DNA of 52,254 bases. Source: Deltaproteobacteria bacterium (lineage in GTDB: Bacteria > Bdellovibrionota > Bacteriovoracia > Bacteriovoracales > Bacteriovoracaceae). The translations under genes were made by a program, and so were the position numbers. The stretch's first letter is position 1. The number at the start of each line of letters is the position of its first letter. The stretch is from positions 1 to 52,254 of the forward strand of contig SBGE01000059.1 of assembly GCA_006226755.1 (NCBI GenBank), in the 5' to 3' direction. The notes under the pieces were generated by a model that searched no databases, was not told the origin of the DNA, and saw nothing but the letters and a program-made list of their open reading frames with translations. This document shows, piece after piece, positions 9,402 to 18,417 of the stretch.

Positions 9402-9487
9402 GCCCCGATTCGCAAATCAAATCGACAAAATCATGATGAAGATTGCCTTGTGCAAATACTCCTCAAACGACATAATCGGGGCGATTT
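9402..9487 (+). other. Possible structured leader or small RNA upstream of kynA
   Basis: A nine-base inverted repeat, GCCCCGATT (9402-9410) and AATCGGGGC (9474-9482), encloses 63 bases and is followed by GATTTTTC. A TACAAT box (9391-9396) sits at the right distance to start transcription at the first arm. This could be a folded leader or terminator-ended small RNA in front of the dioxygenase gene. No known RNA family is recognised. Confidence 0.3.
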
Positions 9488-9508
9488 TTCATAAACGGAG
9501 TTGAAATC

Positions 9509-10615
9509 ATGAAAGGAAGAATCCCCGAACCAGTATATTACGGTGATTATCTCAAACTTAATGAACTTCTTGCCACTCAGTCCCCTAAAAGTGCTGAATA
9601 CGGTAAAGAAGAACATGAAGAAACTTTATTTATCATCGTTCACCAGGTTTACGAACTTTGGTTTAAGCAAATCATTCATGATTTCGGAAGCATCGTTAAC
9701 GTCTTTAACAAAAATGCAATCGAGGAAAGCGAGCTTGGGACCGTGGTTTCAAGACTTGAGCGAATCATCAAAATTCAAGGTCTCCTTTTGGAACAACTAG
9801 ATGTCATGGAAACCATGACACCAATGGACTTCCTTGAGTTCAGAGATCTTTTGGTTCCAGCATCTGGTTTTCAATCTGCACAGTTTCGCGAAATTGAAAT
9901 TCGCATGGGACTTGGAACAGGAAATAGAATTGCTGTCGATAGAGAATATTTTCTGGGCCGCTTAAATGATCAAGATCGTGAACGATTAACAAAAATTGAA
10001 AAGGAACCTTCACTGCTTGAACTTTTGGAGAAGTGGCTTGAGAGAGTTCCATTCACTCAAGAAGGAAACTTTGACTTCTGGAAGGAATTTGAATCTGTTG
10101 TTAGTGAAATGCTGGACCAAGAACAGTCCATCATTGAAAGAAACAAAGCGACTCTTGCACCAGAAATGATGAATGCACAGTTGGCCAACCTTGAATCAAC
10201 CAGAGAAACTTTTCAAAGTCTTCTTTCTTCGGACACTCATGAAAAGCTCATGAAAGAAGGTCAAAGAAAACTTTCCCAGAAAGCGACATTGAATGCGCTA
10301 TTCATTCTCCTATACAGAGATGAGCCGATTCTTACTCAGCCATATAAGTTTCTACAACTCCTGATGGATATTGATCAAGGTTTCACGACGTGGAGATATC
10401 GTCATGCACTTATGGCCCATCGAATGTTGGGAACAAAAATTGGGACCGGAGGTAGCTCTGGCCACCTTTACCTAAAGAGAGCTGCAGACAATAATCGTGT
10501 CTATACAGATATTTTCAACTTATCCACATTCTTGATCCCAAGAAGTAAGCTTCCGACACTTCCAGTAGATGTGAAAAAGAAATTGAATTTCTATTTTTCA
10601 GAAGATCTCAATTAA
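9509..10615 (+). CDS. kynA: Tryptophan 2,3-dioxygenase family protein
   Basis: Heme enzyme family that opens the indole ring of tryptophan to N-formylkynurenine, the first step of the kynurenine route. Family signatures are visible: YGDYLKLNELL near residue 11, HEETLFIIVHQVYELWFKQ (His45 matches the distal active-site His), WRYRHALMAHRMLG with the heme-ligand His, and KIGTGGSSGHLYL in the substrate loop. At 368 residues it is longer than most bacterial forms (about 280) and closer to the eukaryotic length. The ribosome site GGAG is eight bases from the ATG. No other kynurenine genes are in the window. Substrate is inferred from family only. Confidence 0.88.
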   Translation: MKGRIPEPVYYGDYLKLNELLATQSPKSAEYGKEEHEETLFIIVHQVYELWFKQIIHDFGSIVNVFNKNAIEESELGTVVSRLERIIKIQGLLLEQLDVMETMTPMDFLEFRDLLVPASGFQSAQFREIEIRMGLGTGNRIAVDREYFLGRLNDQDRERLTKIEKEPSLLELLEKWLERVPFTQEGNFDFWKEFESVVSEMLDQEQSIIERNKATLAPEMMNAQLANLESTRETFQSLLSSDTHEKLMKEGQRKLSQKATLNALFILLYRDEPILTQPYKFLQLLMDIDQGFTTWRYRHALMAHRMLGTKIGTGGSSGHLYLKRAADNNRVYTDIFNLSTFLIPRSKLPTLPVDVKKKLNFYFSEDLN

Positions 10616-11138
10616 AGAGTTTTAAAAAAACAAAAATCAAAACACCGGTAATGGAAACATACTGCCAGATGGGAAAAGTCCATCTGGCAAACTTCTTATG
10701 TTTTTCCCATTGCTCTGATTTAGCATGCCACAAAGTCGTAAAGACCAGTGGTACTAAAGGTATAGAAAGTAGAATGTGTGAAATCAAAATAAAAAAGTAG
10801 ATTGGTCTGACCATGCCCTGGGCCAAAAACTTGGTATCGCCATGAAACTGATGATAGACAATATAACTGATCAGAAAGAGACCGGAAGTCACAGTGGCAC
10901 AGATCATAATTTTCTTATGTGACTCTTTGTTTCCTTTGATTTTTATTTCAAAAAATCCCCAAGCAAGAAGGATGGCAGTTATTCCATTCAGCATGGCATT
11001 GAGAGATGGAAGTGCTGTAACCCAAGCAGGATAATTAGGTTCGGGATTCCGAAGATAAATAAGCCAGGTTAAAAAAACAAAAACAACGAGACTAAGAATT
11101 CCAATGATCAGATAGGCTGAGCGATTTTTTTCATTCAT
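10608..11138 (-). CDS. DUF420 membrane protein (CtaM-like oxidase assembly factor)
   Basis: A 176-residue protein with five membrane helices. The segments LPSLNAMLNGITAILLAWGFFEIK, HKKIMICATVTSGLFLISYIVYHQ and RPIYFFILISHILLSIPLVPL carry the conserved Asn, His and HxxL positions of the DUF420/YozB family. In Staphylococcus the member CtaM is needed for maturation of an aa3-type quinol oxidase, so an oxidase assembly role fits its place here. Its ATG overlaps the end of the small CPGC gene by eight bases, and its stop overlaps the convergent dioxygenase gene by eight. Confidence 0.87.
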   Translation of the reverse strand: MNEKNRSAYLIIGILSLVVFVFLTWLIYLRNPEPNYPAWVTALPSLNAMLNGITAILLAWGFFEIKIKGNKESHKKIMICATVTSGLFLISYIVYHQFHGDTKFLAQGMVRPIYFFILISHILLSIPLVPLVFTTLWHAKSEQWEKHKKFARWTFPIWQYVSITGVLIFVFLKLFN

Positions 11139-11352
11139 GAGCTTGTGGAGCAGCTACGCCTTTTCTGTGTTTGATAATCGTTCTGTAGAGGACGAAGAAA
11201 GGAATATAAGTCAGACCAATAAAAACCATCAAGATGTAAACAGTATAAGAATCCCTTTTACTTCCCATGGAACCGGCACAACCCGGACATGCATGGAGCA
11301 CATCCAGGTATAAAAGTGTCAGTGTAAAAATTAAAGATTTAACTAAATTCAT
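11131..11352 (-). CDS. Small CPGC membrane protein in respiratory operon
   Basis: A 73-residue protein. The start is taken at 11352 because this ATG overlaps the upstream stop as ATGA, indicating coupled translation; an earlier in-frame start would run 11 codons into the subunit III gene. Residues 1-20 are a signal sequence (NLVKSLIFTLTLLYLDVLHA) followed at once by CPGCAGSMG, then one membrane helix (YTVYILMVFIGLTYIPFFVLY) and a basic tail. The CPGC pair placed outside the membrane suggests metal or heme handling during oxidase assembly. That is inference; no named family is recognised. Confidence 0.75.
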   Translation of the reverse strand: MNLVKSLIFTLTLLYLDVLHACPGCAGSMGSKRDSYTVYILMVFIGLTYIPFFVLYRTIIKHRKGVAAPQAHE

Positions 11353-11972
11353 AGAAGATAAACAAAAGTGAAAACGAGAATCCAAACAAGGTCAACAAAG
11401 TGCCAGAAGAGTCCAGCAATCTCTAGTTGGTTGTAATTTCCGTTATCAAAAACTCCGTCGTGAGCCAGCTTGTACATGTAACAAAGATACATAACACCTG
11501 AAAAAACGTGAAGTCCGTGGAAACCAGTAATCGCAAAGAAGGTTGAAGCGAAAAGGTTATTCCCATGTGCATAGTTGTTAAAAGTCATTCCGAGGTCATG
11601 GGCCAGGTGGTTGTATTCGTATACCTGAAGACCAAGGAAGGCGAACCCACCAAGGATTGTAACAAGCAACCAAGTTAACATTCCTTTTCTGTCGTGTCTT
11701 TTACAGTAATCAATAGACATAACCATAGAAACGGAAGAACAGATCAGAAGGAAAGTCATGAAACCAGAAAGACCAACTCCACCTAGTGCTTGAACTGGGT
11801 TTGGCCAATCTCTTGTAGCCCTTAAGATTCCATACGCAAGCAAGAAGCCTGAAAAGGACATGGCGTCCGTTACAAGAAAGATCCACATCCCAATTTTACC
11901 GGGAGATGCTTTACCGAATTGTTCATCATTTGGGTAAACAATTGGCTCATTAGAGTGAGCGTGACTTCCCAT
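11349..11972 (-). CDS. Second heme-copper oxidase subunit III
   Basis: A 207-residue protein of the subunit III family with SPGKIGMWIFLVTDAMSFSGFLLAYG, FASTFFAITGFHGLHVFSGVMYL and a C-terminal AGLFWHFVDLVWILVFTFVYLL. It differs clearly from the operon copy at 4190-4783. No subunit I or II is adjacent; it lies directly after the octaheme cytochrome c. The ATG at 11972 is chosen because a GGAGG site lies five bases before it; a TTG four codons earlier is less likely. It may be the subunit III partner in a bc-oxidase supercomplex, or an alternative subunit. Confidence 0.9.
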   Translation of the reverse strand: MGSHAHSNEPIVYPNDEQFGKASPGKIGMWIFLVTDAMSFSGFLLAYGILRATRDWPNPVQALGGVGLSGFMTFLLICSSVSMVMSIDYCKRHDRKGMLTWLLVTILGGFAFLGLQVYEYNHLAHDLGMTFNNYAHGNNLFASTFFAITGFHGLHVFSGVMYLCYMYKLAHDGVFDNGNYNQLEIAGLFWHFVDLVWILVFTFVYLL

Positions 11973-12005
11973 ATATTCCTCCAAAAAAGGCTTCCGTGCC
12001 TCTAA

Positions 12006-14834
12006 TTAATTCTTATCCAACGGTGAATATTTATCGTGCCCAATTTCAATCAAGTACTTAGTCAGGGCCTCCATTTGCTTCTTAGGATCTCCACCGAAAA
12101 TTTCAGTATCAGTAGATTCACCGTCTTCCCAGAAGTTCGGCATAACTGTTCCTTCAAGAATTGCTTGTGGATTAGAGAGCCACTTTTTAATCCATGAAGG
12201 TCTAAGTCTCTTTTTAGCGTAGTAAAGGTTTGGTGCACTTGGCTCGCTAGTTGTGAAACCTTCTGCGTGACAAGAAGCACAGTCAAGAGACTTGAACAGC
12301 TTTTGAGCTGCAGCTCTTTCACCTGGTGCCCAAACAACTTCTGAATTGAGGTCTTCAAAAGTTTTTTCAATCTCTGCTTTCGCTTGGAATCCGGCAACGA
12401 TAAGGTTTCTCTCTTCATTGGTAAGTTCAAATGAAGGCATTCTCACTTTCAACCAAGGTCTGATTGGATAGACATTGGCAAGGAAGTGATGGAACCAGTC
12501 AGCTTGAACTCTATGACCTTGACCCGCAAGTCTCGGTGGCCCTTCATTGATGTCGTCTTCATACATTTTAAGGATATCACCTCTGAATCCATCAACTTGG
12601 TGACAACCAATACAGTTGTACTTGTTGACGACTTTCATACCTTTCTCTGCAACTGTCTCAAGATGATTAAGTCTCTTAACACCAGCGAGTGGTACGTAAT
12701 CAGAAACTTGACCAATAAGAGCAATGGTAATCTGCTCTGCTTCTTTTTCAGTCATATAGAAGTTAGGCATTCTAAGAAGATCTTTAAATGGTTTATCAAC
12801 ACCGTTGTCCCATCTTCTTGGATTCAACAAGTGTGCTTTGATCCAACCATCTCTTGAATGCTCTACATCGTGCTCATGACTAAACCCAAACTGCGTAAGT
12901 GGTTTTGAACCAACTTTTGAAAGTTCTGGACCAATTGGAGATCGTCCTTCAAATCCAGAAATGTCGTGACATGAGTAACAACCGTATTTACCAACGGATC
13001 TCTTACCGAGCTCAAGCGTCTTCTCTCTGTCAGACATTTTAGCAAGTCTTCCTTGAGCAACTTCAACTGTGTCGAAAGCTGAGAAGTATGAAAGAAGAAC
13101 TTCGTCTCTAGCTTCCTTATTCATCTCTTCAAATGAAAGCTTGTCGAAGCTCTTATTTTTAAGACTCATTAAGTAAGCTGTAATGTCATTGGCTTCTTTA
13201 TTAGAAAGTCTGAAAGAAGGCATGATGGTATCTGGCGAGTAGTGAGATGGCTTAATTAACCAAGAAACCAACCAGTCAGCATTAACTTTTGATCCCGTTC
13301 CCGTAAGGAAAGGCCCTGCATAAGCATCGATTTTTTTTGATTCTGCTTCGAAACCTTCAGCTCCGTGACAGCCCATACAACCGACAGACTTAACAAGTTC
13401 TTTGCCACGTTTTTTATCACCGCCCGTAAATTTAGCAAATGGTTTGTAATCTTCAGAGATACTCCAAATATACTCTGCCATTGCGTTAACTTCAGCGACG
13501 TTCTTATCGATAAACTCTTTCTTGGTATTATTATTTACCTGGTCAAAGAATTGAGGCATTTTTGCATGTTTATTGAAACTCTTTGGACTCCATACCCATG
13601 ACTTGAAGAATTTTTTATCAACTTTGGCAGCGATTTTCTTCAAGCTCGGACCTGGCTTTCTCTTGTGTTCCCAGCCTTCGATCTTGTGACAGGCATAACA
13701 TCCAAACTTTTCCATTTGACGACGGCCTTCATTAAGAACGGTCGCACCTGGAATCCACTCAACACCTTGGTGACATTTCACACAAGAGGCTTCAGTCATG
13801 GACTTTTTGAACATCACATGAGGAACTTTGTGTGGCTCATGCCAGTTGTACTTTTCAACCCAATCTTTTCTTTGCTCTGGAGTTTCAGGAGTGTGAGCAA
13901 TTGAGCCGAAGTCCGTTACTCTATGCCCTTCACCACCGTGACAAGTCGTACATCCGAAAGACTTCATCGGGTGTGGTGAATCTTTATCAACCATAAGATC
14001 AAGATTCGGGTGAGTTTTGTGAGGATTTGGTTGATCTTCGTATCCTGGTGTTCCAATAAAAGTGTGACAAGTAATACATCTGTCTACTTTTGGAACGTGT
14101 TGAAAATAACGATCGTCAGTAATGTTTTTAGCAACGATTTGTTGAATCTTTACTGTTGGATCCAGGAAGTCCCCGAGAGGGGCGTTTCTGATGAAGAAAA
14201 CAGGATCAATGTCTGTTGTCTTCTTGGCTTTTTCCAAAAGTGTCTTCGTATTGAGAAGATCTTTGATTTCTCTTTCTACAGTAGTAACTTCAGCTTGAAG
14301 TTTCTCAACTTCTTTATTCAAGCCTTTCTTTTTACCTTCAAGTTCTTTGAGGTTGTTTTTCGACTTGGCATAACGTGACTTCAAATCCTGAAGCTTTGCA
14401 AACAAAGTATCAGCTTTCGGGTCATGGTTGGTATGAGCAACACCATACTGGAAACCAACAGCACCAATTTGAGCATTCAACTGACCATTAATGATGGTTT
14501 CGTCAGTCAAATCTCTTTGAATTGTGGCAAGTTCACCATGAAGTTTGCTGATATCATCCTTTCTTCCAGCAACAATCTTTTCACTTTCATCAAGCTTTTT
14601 GTTGAGCTCTTCGAGCTTTTTCTGGTCGATTTTCTTGGCCTCTGCTTCAATCTTGGCAGTCAGCTTTTCTCTTTTGATCTTTTGAGCTTCCAGCTGGACC
14701 ATTTTCCAGGGTCTCATATAGTCATCAAGGAAAACCCAAATCACCGTCAGTAAAAAAGCAACCGACAAGAAGGCGAAAACCTTGTTCAGTTTTTTCATGT
14801 CATAAGCCATGCCTGGCTCGTGTTTTTTGGTCAT
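12006..14834 (-). CDS. Octaheme cytochrome c with N-terminal helix and coiled coil
   Basis: A 942-residue electron-transfer protein of the bc-complex operon. A membrane helix (about residues 18-36) is followed by a long charged coiled coil (about 45-205). Eight CxxCH sites follow at residues 253, 295, 351, 379, 486, 619, 741 and 852. The last five are each followed 40-70 residues later by an MPxF motif (near 426, 539, 689, 799, 899) that probably gives the Met ligand. So the protein reads as a three-heme module plus five class I cytochrome c domains. It would replace cytochrome c1 and carry electrons from the Rieske/cytochrome b part to the oxidase. The ribosome site GAGG is eight bases from the ATG. 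Confidence 0.93.
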   Translation of the reverse strand: MTKKHEPGMAYDMKKLNKVFAFLSVAFLLTVIWVFLDDYMRPWKMVQLEAQKIKREKLTAKIEAEAKKIDQKKLEELNKKLDESEKIVAGRKDDISKLHGELATIQRDLTDETIINGQLNAQIGAVGFQYGVAHTNHDPKADTLFAKLQDLKSRYAKSKNNLKELEGKKKGLNKEVEKLQAEVTTVEREIKDLLNTKTLLEKAKKTTDIDPVFFIRNAPLGDFLDPTVKIQQIVAKNITDDRYFQHVPKVDRCITCHTFIGTPGYEDQPNPHKTHPNLDLMVDKDSPHPMKSFGCTTCHGGEGHRVTDFGSIAHTPETPEQRKDWVEKYNWHEPHKVPHVMFKKSMTEASCVKCHQGVEWIPGATVLNEGRRQMEKFGCYACHKIEGWEHKRKPGPSLKKIAAKVDKKFFKSWVWSPKSFNKHAKMPQFFDQVNNNTKKEFIDKNVAEVNAMAEYIWSISEDYKPFAKFTGGDKKRGKELVKSVGCMGCHGAEGFEAESKKIDAYAGPFLTGTGSKVNADWLVSWLIKPSHYSPDTIMPSFRLSNKEANDITAYLMSLKNKSFDKLSFEEMNKEARDEVLLSYFSAFDTVEVAQGRLAKMSDREKTLELGKRSVGKYGCYSCHDISGFEGRSPIGPELSKVGSKPLTQFGFSHEHDVEHSRDGWIKAHLLNPRRWDNGVDKPFKDLLRMPNFYMTEKEAEQITIALIGQVSDYVPLAGVKRLNHLETVAEKGMKVVNKYNCIGCHQVDGFRGDILKMYEDDINEGPPRLAGQGHRVQADWFHHFLANVYPIRPWLKVRMPSFELTNEERNLIVAGFQAKAEIEKTFEDLNSEVVWAPGERAAAQKLFKSLDCASCHAEGFTTSEPSAPNLYYAKKRLRPSWIKKWLSNPQAILEGTVMPNFWEDGESTDTEIFGGDPKKQMEALTKYLIEIGHDKYSPLDKN

Positions 14835-14871
14835 TTCAAAAACCTCTTAAACTTATTTCTCTCGTCTACTG

Positions 14872-15948
14872 TTATAGGTTAAGTTCCCACTCAGGTAGAG
14901 CAATAATGTATTTCAAATCGATAGCCCAACGTAGAACCATTTTGATTGGTAAGCTGGTCATCCCCAAAACCAAGAAAATGAAAATATAGAATCTAATCTG
15001 TCCCATTTTCTCGATCAATTTTTGTCCAAATTTTCCTCTGGCAATCAAAACTGGAAGAACTGCTACATAAAGAACAGTCAGAATGATTCCGAAGATTTCT
15101 CTTACAACCAAGTTACCAGGCATTGGAACATTCAGAATTTTAATCCAGATGTATTCAGAGAGGTTGATGTTATACATCGCCTCAACTTTGTGGAAATCCC
15201 AGAACTCAAAAGGACCATAGAACGTCCAGTTCGGCCCCCTGAGGAAGGTACCTACAATGATCAGGTAGATCCAAAGGACCAACCATCCATATAAGAACGA
15301 CCAAATCGCCATCTTTCTCTCAGCGAAAGTGAAGTAACCGTTACCTTTAGGGTTTGTATCAATATAAGGAATAGCGATAAGACCAACGACAATAATACCT
15401 GGAAGAACAACACCGGCCATCCAAGGGTCAAAGTAAACAAGCATTTCTTGAAGACCAAGGAAGTACCAAGGTGCCTTGGCTGGGTTTGGAGCCCATGTCG
15501 GGTTGGCAGGTTCCTCTAGAGGAGCTTTAAAGATAATCGCCCAAACAATAAGGAAGATCGTACAAGCGATGATGGCGAAAAGCTCTGTATAAACAAGGTT
15601 AGGCCAGCACCAAACTTTTTCTCTGTTCTCTGGAAGAGCTTCTATTGGAACTTCTCCAGCTTCAATTCTTTTATCGTTTTCAGCACACTTATAAAGAGTG
15701 AACCAAGTGAAGAATGAAATCAGGATAACTAGAATGTTGATAGGAATGTTATCCGGCCAAAGAATAATCGCCAGAAAGTTTTTATCTGCTGCAAACCAAG
15801 CCACAACAGGAATTGAAACAAGAAGGGCTCCAATACCAAACTTCTTCGTTCCGACGACTCTGTAGTTCTTAACCATCAAATAGAACAGGACCGTAAAAAT
15901 CGGAAACGATCTAATTGGTTCTGCAAGCCAGTTAATAATCTCTTTCAT
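14872..15948 (-). CDS. Cytochrome b, C-terminal part (subunit IV-like)
   Basis: A 358-residue membrane protein corresponding to the C-terminal half of cytochrome b or to subunit IV of b6f. The quinol-oxidation site motif appears as NPAKAPWYFLGLQEMLVYFDPW, where the usual PEWY is APWY, a variant seen in many menaquinol-using bacteria. About eight helices are predicted, more than the three of plain subunit IV, so it has an extra C-terminal membrane domain. The ribosome site AAGGAAG precedes the ATG. It lies 22 bases after the N-terminal cytochrome b gene and just before the octaheme gene. Confidence 0.92.
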   Translation of the reverse strand: MKEIINWLAEPIRSFPIFTVLFYLMVKNYRVVGTKKFGIGALLVSIPVVAWFAADKNFLAIILWPDNIPINILVILISFFTWFTLYKCAENDKRIEAGEVPIEALPENREKVWCWPNLVYTELFAIIACTIFLIVWAIIFKAPLEEPANPTWAPNPAKAPWYFLGLQEMLVYFDPWMAGVVLPGIIVVGLIAIPYIDTNPKGNGYFTFAERKMAIWSFLYGWLVLWIYLIIVGTFLRGPNWTFYGPFEFWDFHKVEAMYNINLSEYIWIKILNVPMPGNLVVREIFGIILTVLYVAVLPVLIARGKFGQKLIEKMGQIRFYIFIFLVLGMTSLPIKMVLRWAIDLKYIIALPEWELNL

Positions 15949-15970
15949 TTATTTCTTCCTTAAAACCCTC

Positions 15971-16753
15971 TTATAGAGGTGCTGAAATACCACCGTCTTT
16001 TCTCACTCTCCAGAAGTGAACTGCAATCAATACACCAACAACTAGAGGGATAAATACACAATGAAGAATGTAAAATCTCAAAAGCGCAGGCTCACCAACG
16101 AATCGACCAGCGAGAAGTTGGAAGCGCACATCGTTTTTGTCAGAAACCATGACGAAGTCACCGATCTGGGCAAGCATCGCACCTGGACCACCATGACCCA
16201 TGAAAGGAGTTGCTTTAGCCATGTTCGAACCAACGGTAATCGCCCAAATTGCAAGCTGATCCCAAGGAAGAAGGTAACCGGTAAACGAAAGAAGAAGCGT
16301 TAAAACTAGTAGAATAACACCAACGCCCCAGTTGAATTCTCTAGGTGGTTTATATGAACCGGTCATGAAAACACGGAACATGTGAAGCCAAACAGTAATA
16401 ACCATGGCGTGAGCACCCCATCTGTGAATCTCTCTCATGATCCCCAAAGGCACGTGCTCTTTAAGAGCAATGATATCGTTGTAGGCATATTCAGCTGTTG
16501 GTCTGTAATAAAACATCAGAAGAACGCCAGTCACTGTAAGAGCAAGAAAGATGAAGAAAGTTAATCCACCCATACACCACGTGTAGCCCAACTGCACACC
16601 AGACTTCTTTAGCTTAATTGGGTGCAAATGTAGGAAGACGTTACCTGCAACAACTGCAGCTCTGTTTCGAGCGTTATCAGGAGGACCGTGTCTGAAAATA
16701 GACTTCCAGACCTGAGTATCTCTAACTTTTTGAACTAAACCTTTACCAGCCAT
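15971..16753 (-). CDS. qcrB: Cytochrome b, N-terminal part (b6-like)
   Basis: A 260-residue four-helix protein binding the two b hemes of a quinol:cytochrome c oxidoreductase. Heme ligands are His110 and His124 in [20 protein letters not shown] and the pair in [15 protein letters not shown]...[12 protein letters not shown]. The loop [16 protein letters not shown] is the usual family signature. Cytochrome b is split here into b6-like and subunit IV-like genes, as in b6f and several deep bacterial bc complexes. It follows the Rieske gene by 23 bases in one operon. Confidence 0.95.
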   Translation of the reverse strand: MAGKGLVQKVRDTQVWKSIFRHGPPDNARNRAAVVAGNVFLHLHPIKLKKSGVQLGYTWCMGGLTFFIFLALTVTGVLLMFYYRPTAEYAYNDIIALKEHVPLGIMREIHRWGAHAMVITVWLHMFRVFMTGSYKPPREFNWGVGVILLVLTLLLSFTGYLLPWDQLAIWAITVGSNMAKATPFMGHGGPGAMLAQIGDFVMVSDKNDVRFQLLAGRFVGEPALLRFYILHCVFIPLVVGVLIAVHFWRVRKDGGISAPL

Positions 16754-16776
16754 TTGTACTATCTCACTTTAATTAA

Positions 16777-17280
16777 TTAAACATCTAGGAATGAGCCCGG
16801 AAGCTCCCACTGACCTTTTTCATAACGATAGATTTTAGTTTTATCGACTTTGATCAAACCTTCCGGTGTCAATGAAACGTTATATCTCTCCAAAGGCCTT
16901 GGTGCAGGACCTTCGAAGTTGATTCCATTTGGATAATAACCAGAGCCGTGACATGGACACTTAAACTTCAACTCAGCAGGAAGCCAAGTAGGAATACATC
17001 CAAGGTGCGTACAGATGTTTGATAAAGCAACAAGTTTACCTTCGTTCTTGTAAACCCAAACACCATAACCATTTTTCCAACGTTCATCGACTCCCTCTTC
17101 ATAGTCTTCAGGGCGACCGGCCAAGAAGTCCATTTCAGGTTCGAAGTTAACGTTTGGATAAGAGAATCTAAAAGCAAGAGAAGCTAGACCTGCACATGCG
17201 GCCGTAAAAGTAATCCATCCCAAAGATAGAAAACTTAAAAATTCTCTTCGATTCAACTGCTGTCTTGTTTCAGAGCTCAT
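16777..17280 (-). CDS. qcrA: Rieske iron-sulfur protein
   Basis: A 167-residue [2Fe-2S] protein that takes the first electron from quinol. Cluster boxes are CTHLGC (Cys90, His92 and disulfide Cys95) and CPCHGSGY (Cys108, His111 and disulfide Cys110). The N-terminus NRREFLSFLSLGW followed by a hydrophobic stretch is an uncleaved twin-arginine type signal, RR at positions 11-12, so folding with its cluster before export is expected. The ribosome site GAGGAA lies eight bases before the ATG. It is the first gene of the bc complex proper, with the HEAT-repeat gene upstream. Confidence 0.96.
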   Translation of the reverse strand: MSSETRQQLNRREFLSFLSLGWITFTAACAGLASLAFRFSYPNVNFEPEMDFLAGRPEDYEEGVDERWKNGYGVWVYKNEGKLVALSNICTHLGCIPTWLPAELKFKCPCHGSGYYPNGINFEGPAPRPLERYNVSLTPEGLIKVDKTKIYRYEKGQWELPGSFLDV

Positions 17281-17403
17281 GAAACATTCCTCGTGTATAT
17301 GAAATTCTTTCCAATATTAAGCTTTAAAAAAAAGCTATCCTATCGGGCAGTTAGGTAATACCTTACAACAAAATTCGGTAGCTTAGATTATGAGGATAAA
17401 CAT

Positions 17404-18285
17404 TCAGTTTTTCAACAGGTTTAATGCCTCTTGCGCCTTCACTACTAGCAATTTGTTACCCGATGTAGCTATCAATTTGCCCAATGCACCATTAAGCAAT
17501 TTCCATTCATTTTTTTGCAAAGCAGCCAGAATATTCAACTGCAATCCGACTGTTTCATTTGCACCAAATTGTCCCGGCTCAGGTTTTGTTGTTGGCGGAA
17601 CTAAAAAAAGAATCTCTTCCAATACAGGAAGGGCTTTCTCATCTTTGAAATTGATAAGGCCCAGTGCAGCAGCGTAACGAATGGAAGGATTAGTGGAGTC
17701 CAAGTAACCAACCATGTCCGCTTGAGCATCTTTCACTCTATGCGACGCGGCACCAAGAATGATTGCCTGACGCAGACCTTCATCTTTTGTTTCTCTCATT
17801 TTTTGTAGAAGCGGCGTCCACTCAATAGGGAATGTTGACGGCATATTTCCAATGGCCACAACTCCAGAAAATTGAACTTTTGGATCTTTGTCGTTCAATG
17901 CTTTTTGAATGATTGGAAGTGCGAGTTCTGTTTTAAGTGAACCAAGTGCAACGACAATAAAATCTCTGGTTCTTGGATCAACAGCTTGGTCATAAATTTC
18001 ACTTAAATTACTAATTAACCAAGGGACTTCTTCATTTGGAATTTTTTTAGCACTGATTTGCTTTGAAAGCTCGTAAGCCGCTATCCATCGGTTTCCGAAC
18101 GTTTTTGAATGAAGCTCTCTAACCAAGTCCTTGTAAGAACGATCAGTCGACAACATTTTAGTGACGCCAAAAATAATCAAGGCCCCAACAAGTACAATTG
18201 CAATAGGAACCACCAAGCTTCCAACTATTGGATTCTCAAGTAGCTTCTTTGTCTCACCTACTGGTGGTTGTTGAGGTTCAGTCAC
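17404..18285 (-). CDS. Membrane-anchored HEAT-repeat protein
   Basis: About 293 residues. A Pro/Gln-rich N-terminus is followed by one membrane helix (PIVGSLVVPIAIVLVGALIIFGV) and then alpha-helical HEAT-type repeats, seen in units such as IVVALGSLKTELALPIIQKAL, SGVVAIGNM, QAIILGAASHRV and RYAAALGLINFKDEKALPVL. Such scaffolds usually bind other proteins. The start is uncertain: GTG at 18285 has an AAAAGG ribosome site, TTG at 18309 has none. It sits 123 bases upstream of Rieske on the same strand and may help assemble the bc complex. Confidence 0.78.
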   Translation of the reverse strand: MTEPQQPPVGETKKLLENPIVGSLVVPIAIVLVGALIIFGVTKMLSTDRSYKDLVRELHSKTFGNRWIAAYELSKQISAKKIPNEEVPWLISNLSEIYDQAVDPRTRDFIVVALGSLKTELALPIIQKALNDKDPKVQFSGVVAIGNMPSTFPIEWTPLLQKMRETKDEGLRQAIILGAASHRVKDAQADMVGYLDSTNPSIRYAAALGLINFKDEKALPVLEEILFLVPPTTKPEPGQFGANETVGLQLNILAALQKNEWKLLNGALGKLIATSGNKLLVVKAQEALNLLKN

Positions 18286-18417
18286 AGGGGCGCCCTTTTC
18301 TTTTTTCAAAATTTGGTCTATGTTGCCCAGAATAAAATTGCGATTTGTGGTTGCTTAATTAACAAATAACAGGGCCTTTAGCAATCAAATCACGACCATC
18401 GCAAGAAGGATTAAGAC

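Noticed and set aside
17353-17363. AGGTAATACCT inverted repeat upstream of Rieske
   Set aside because: Short arms of five bases; could be a regulator site but there is no second copy and no match to a known operator.
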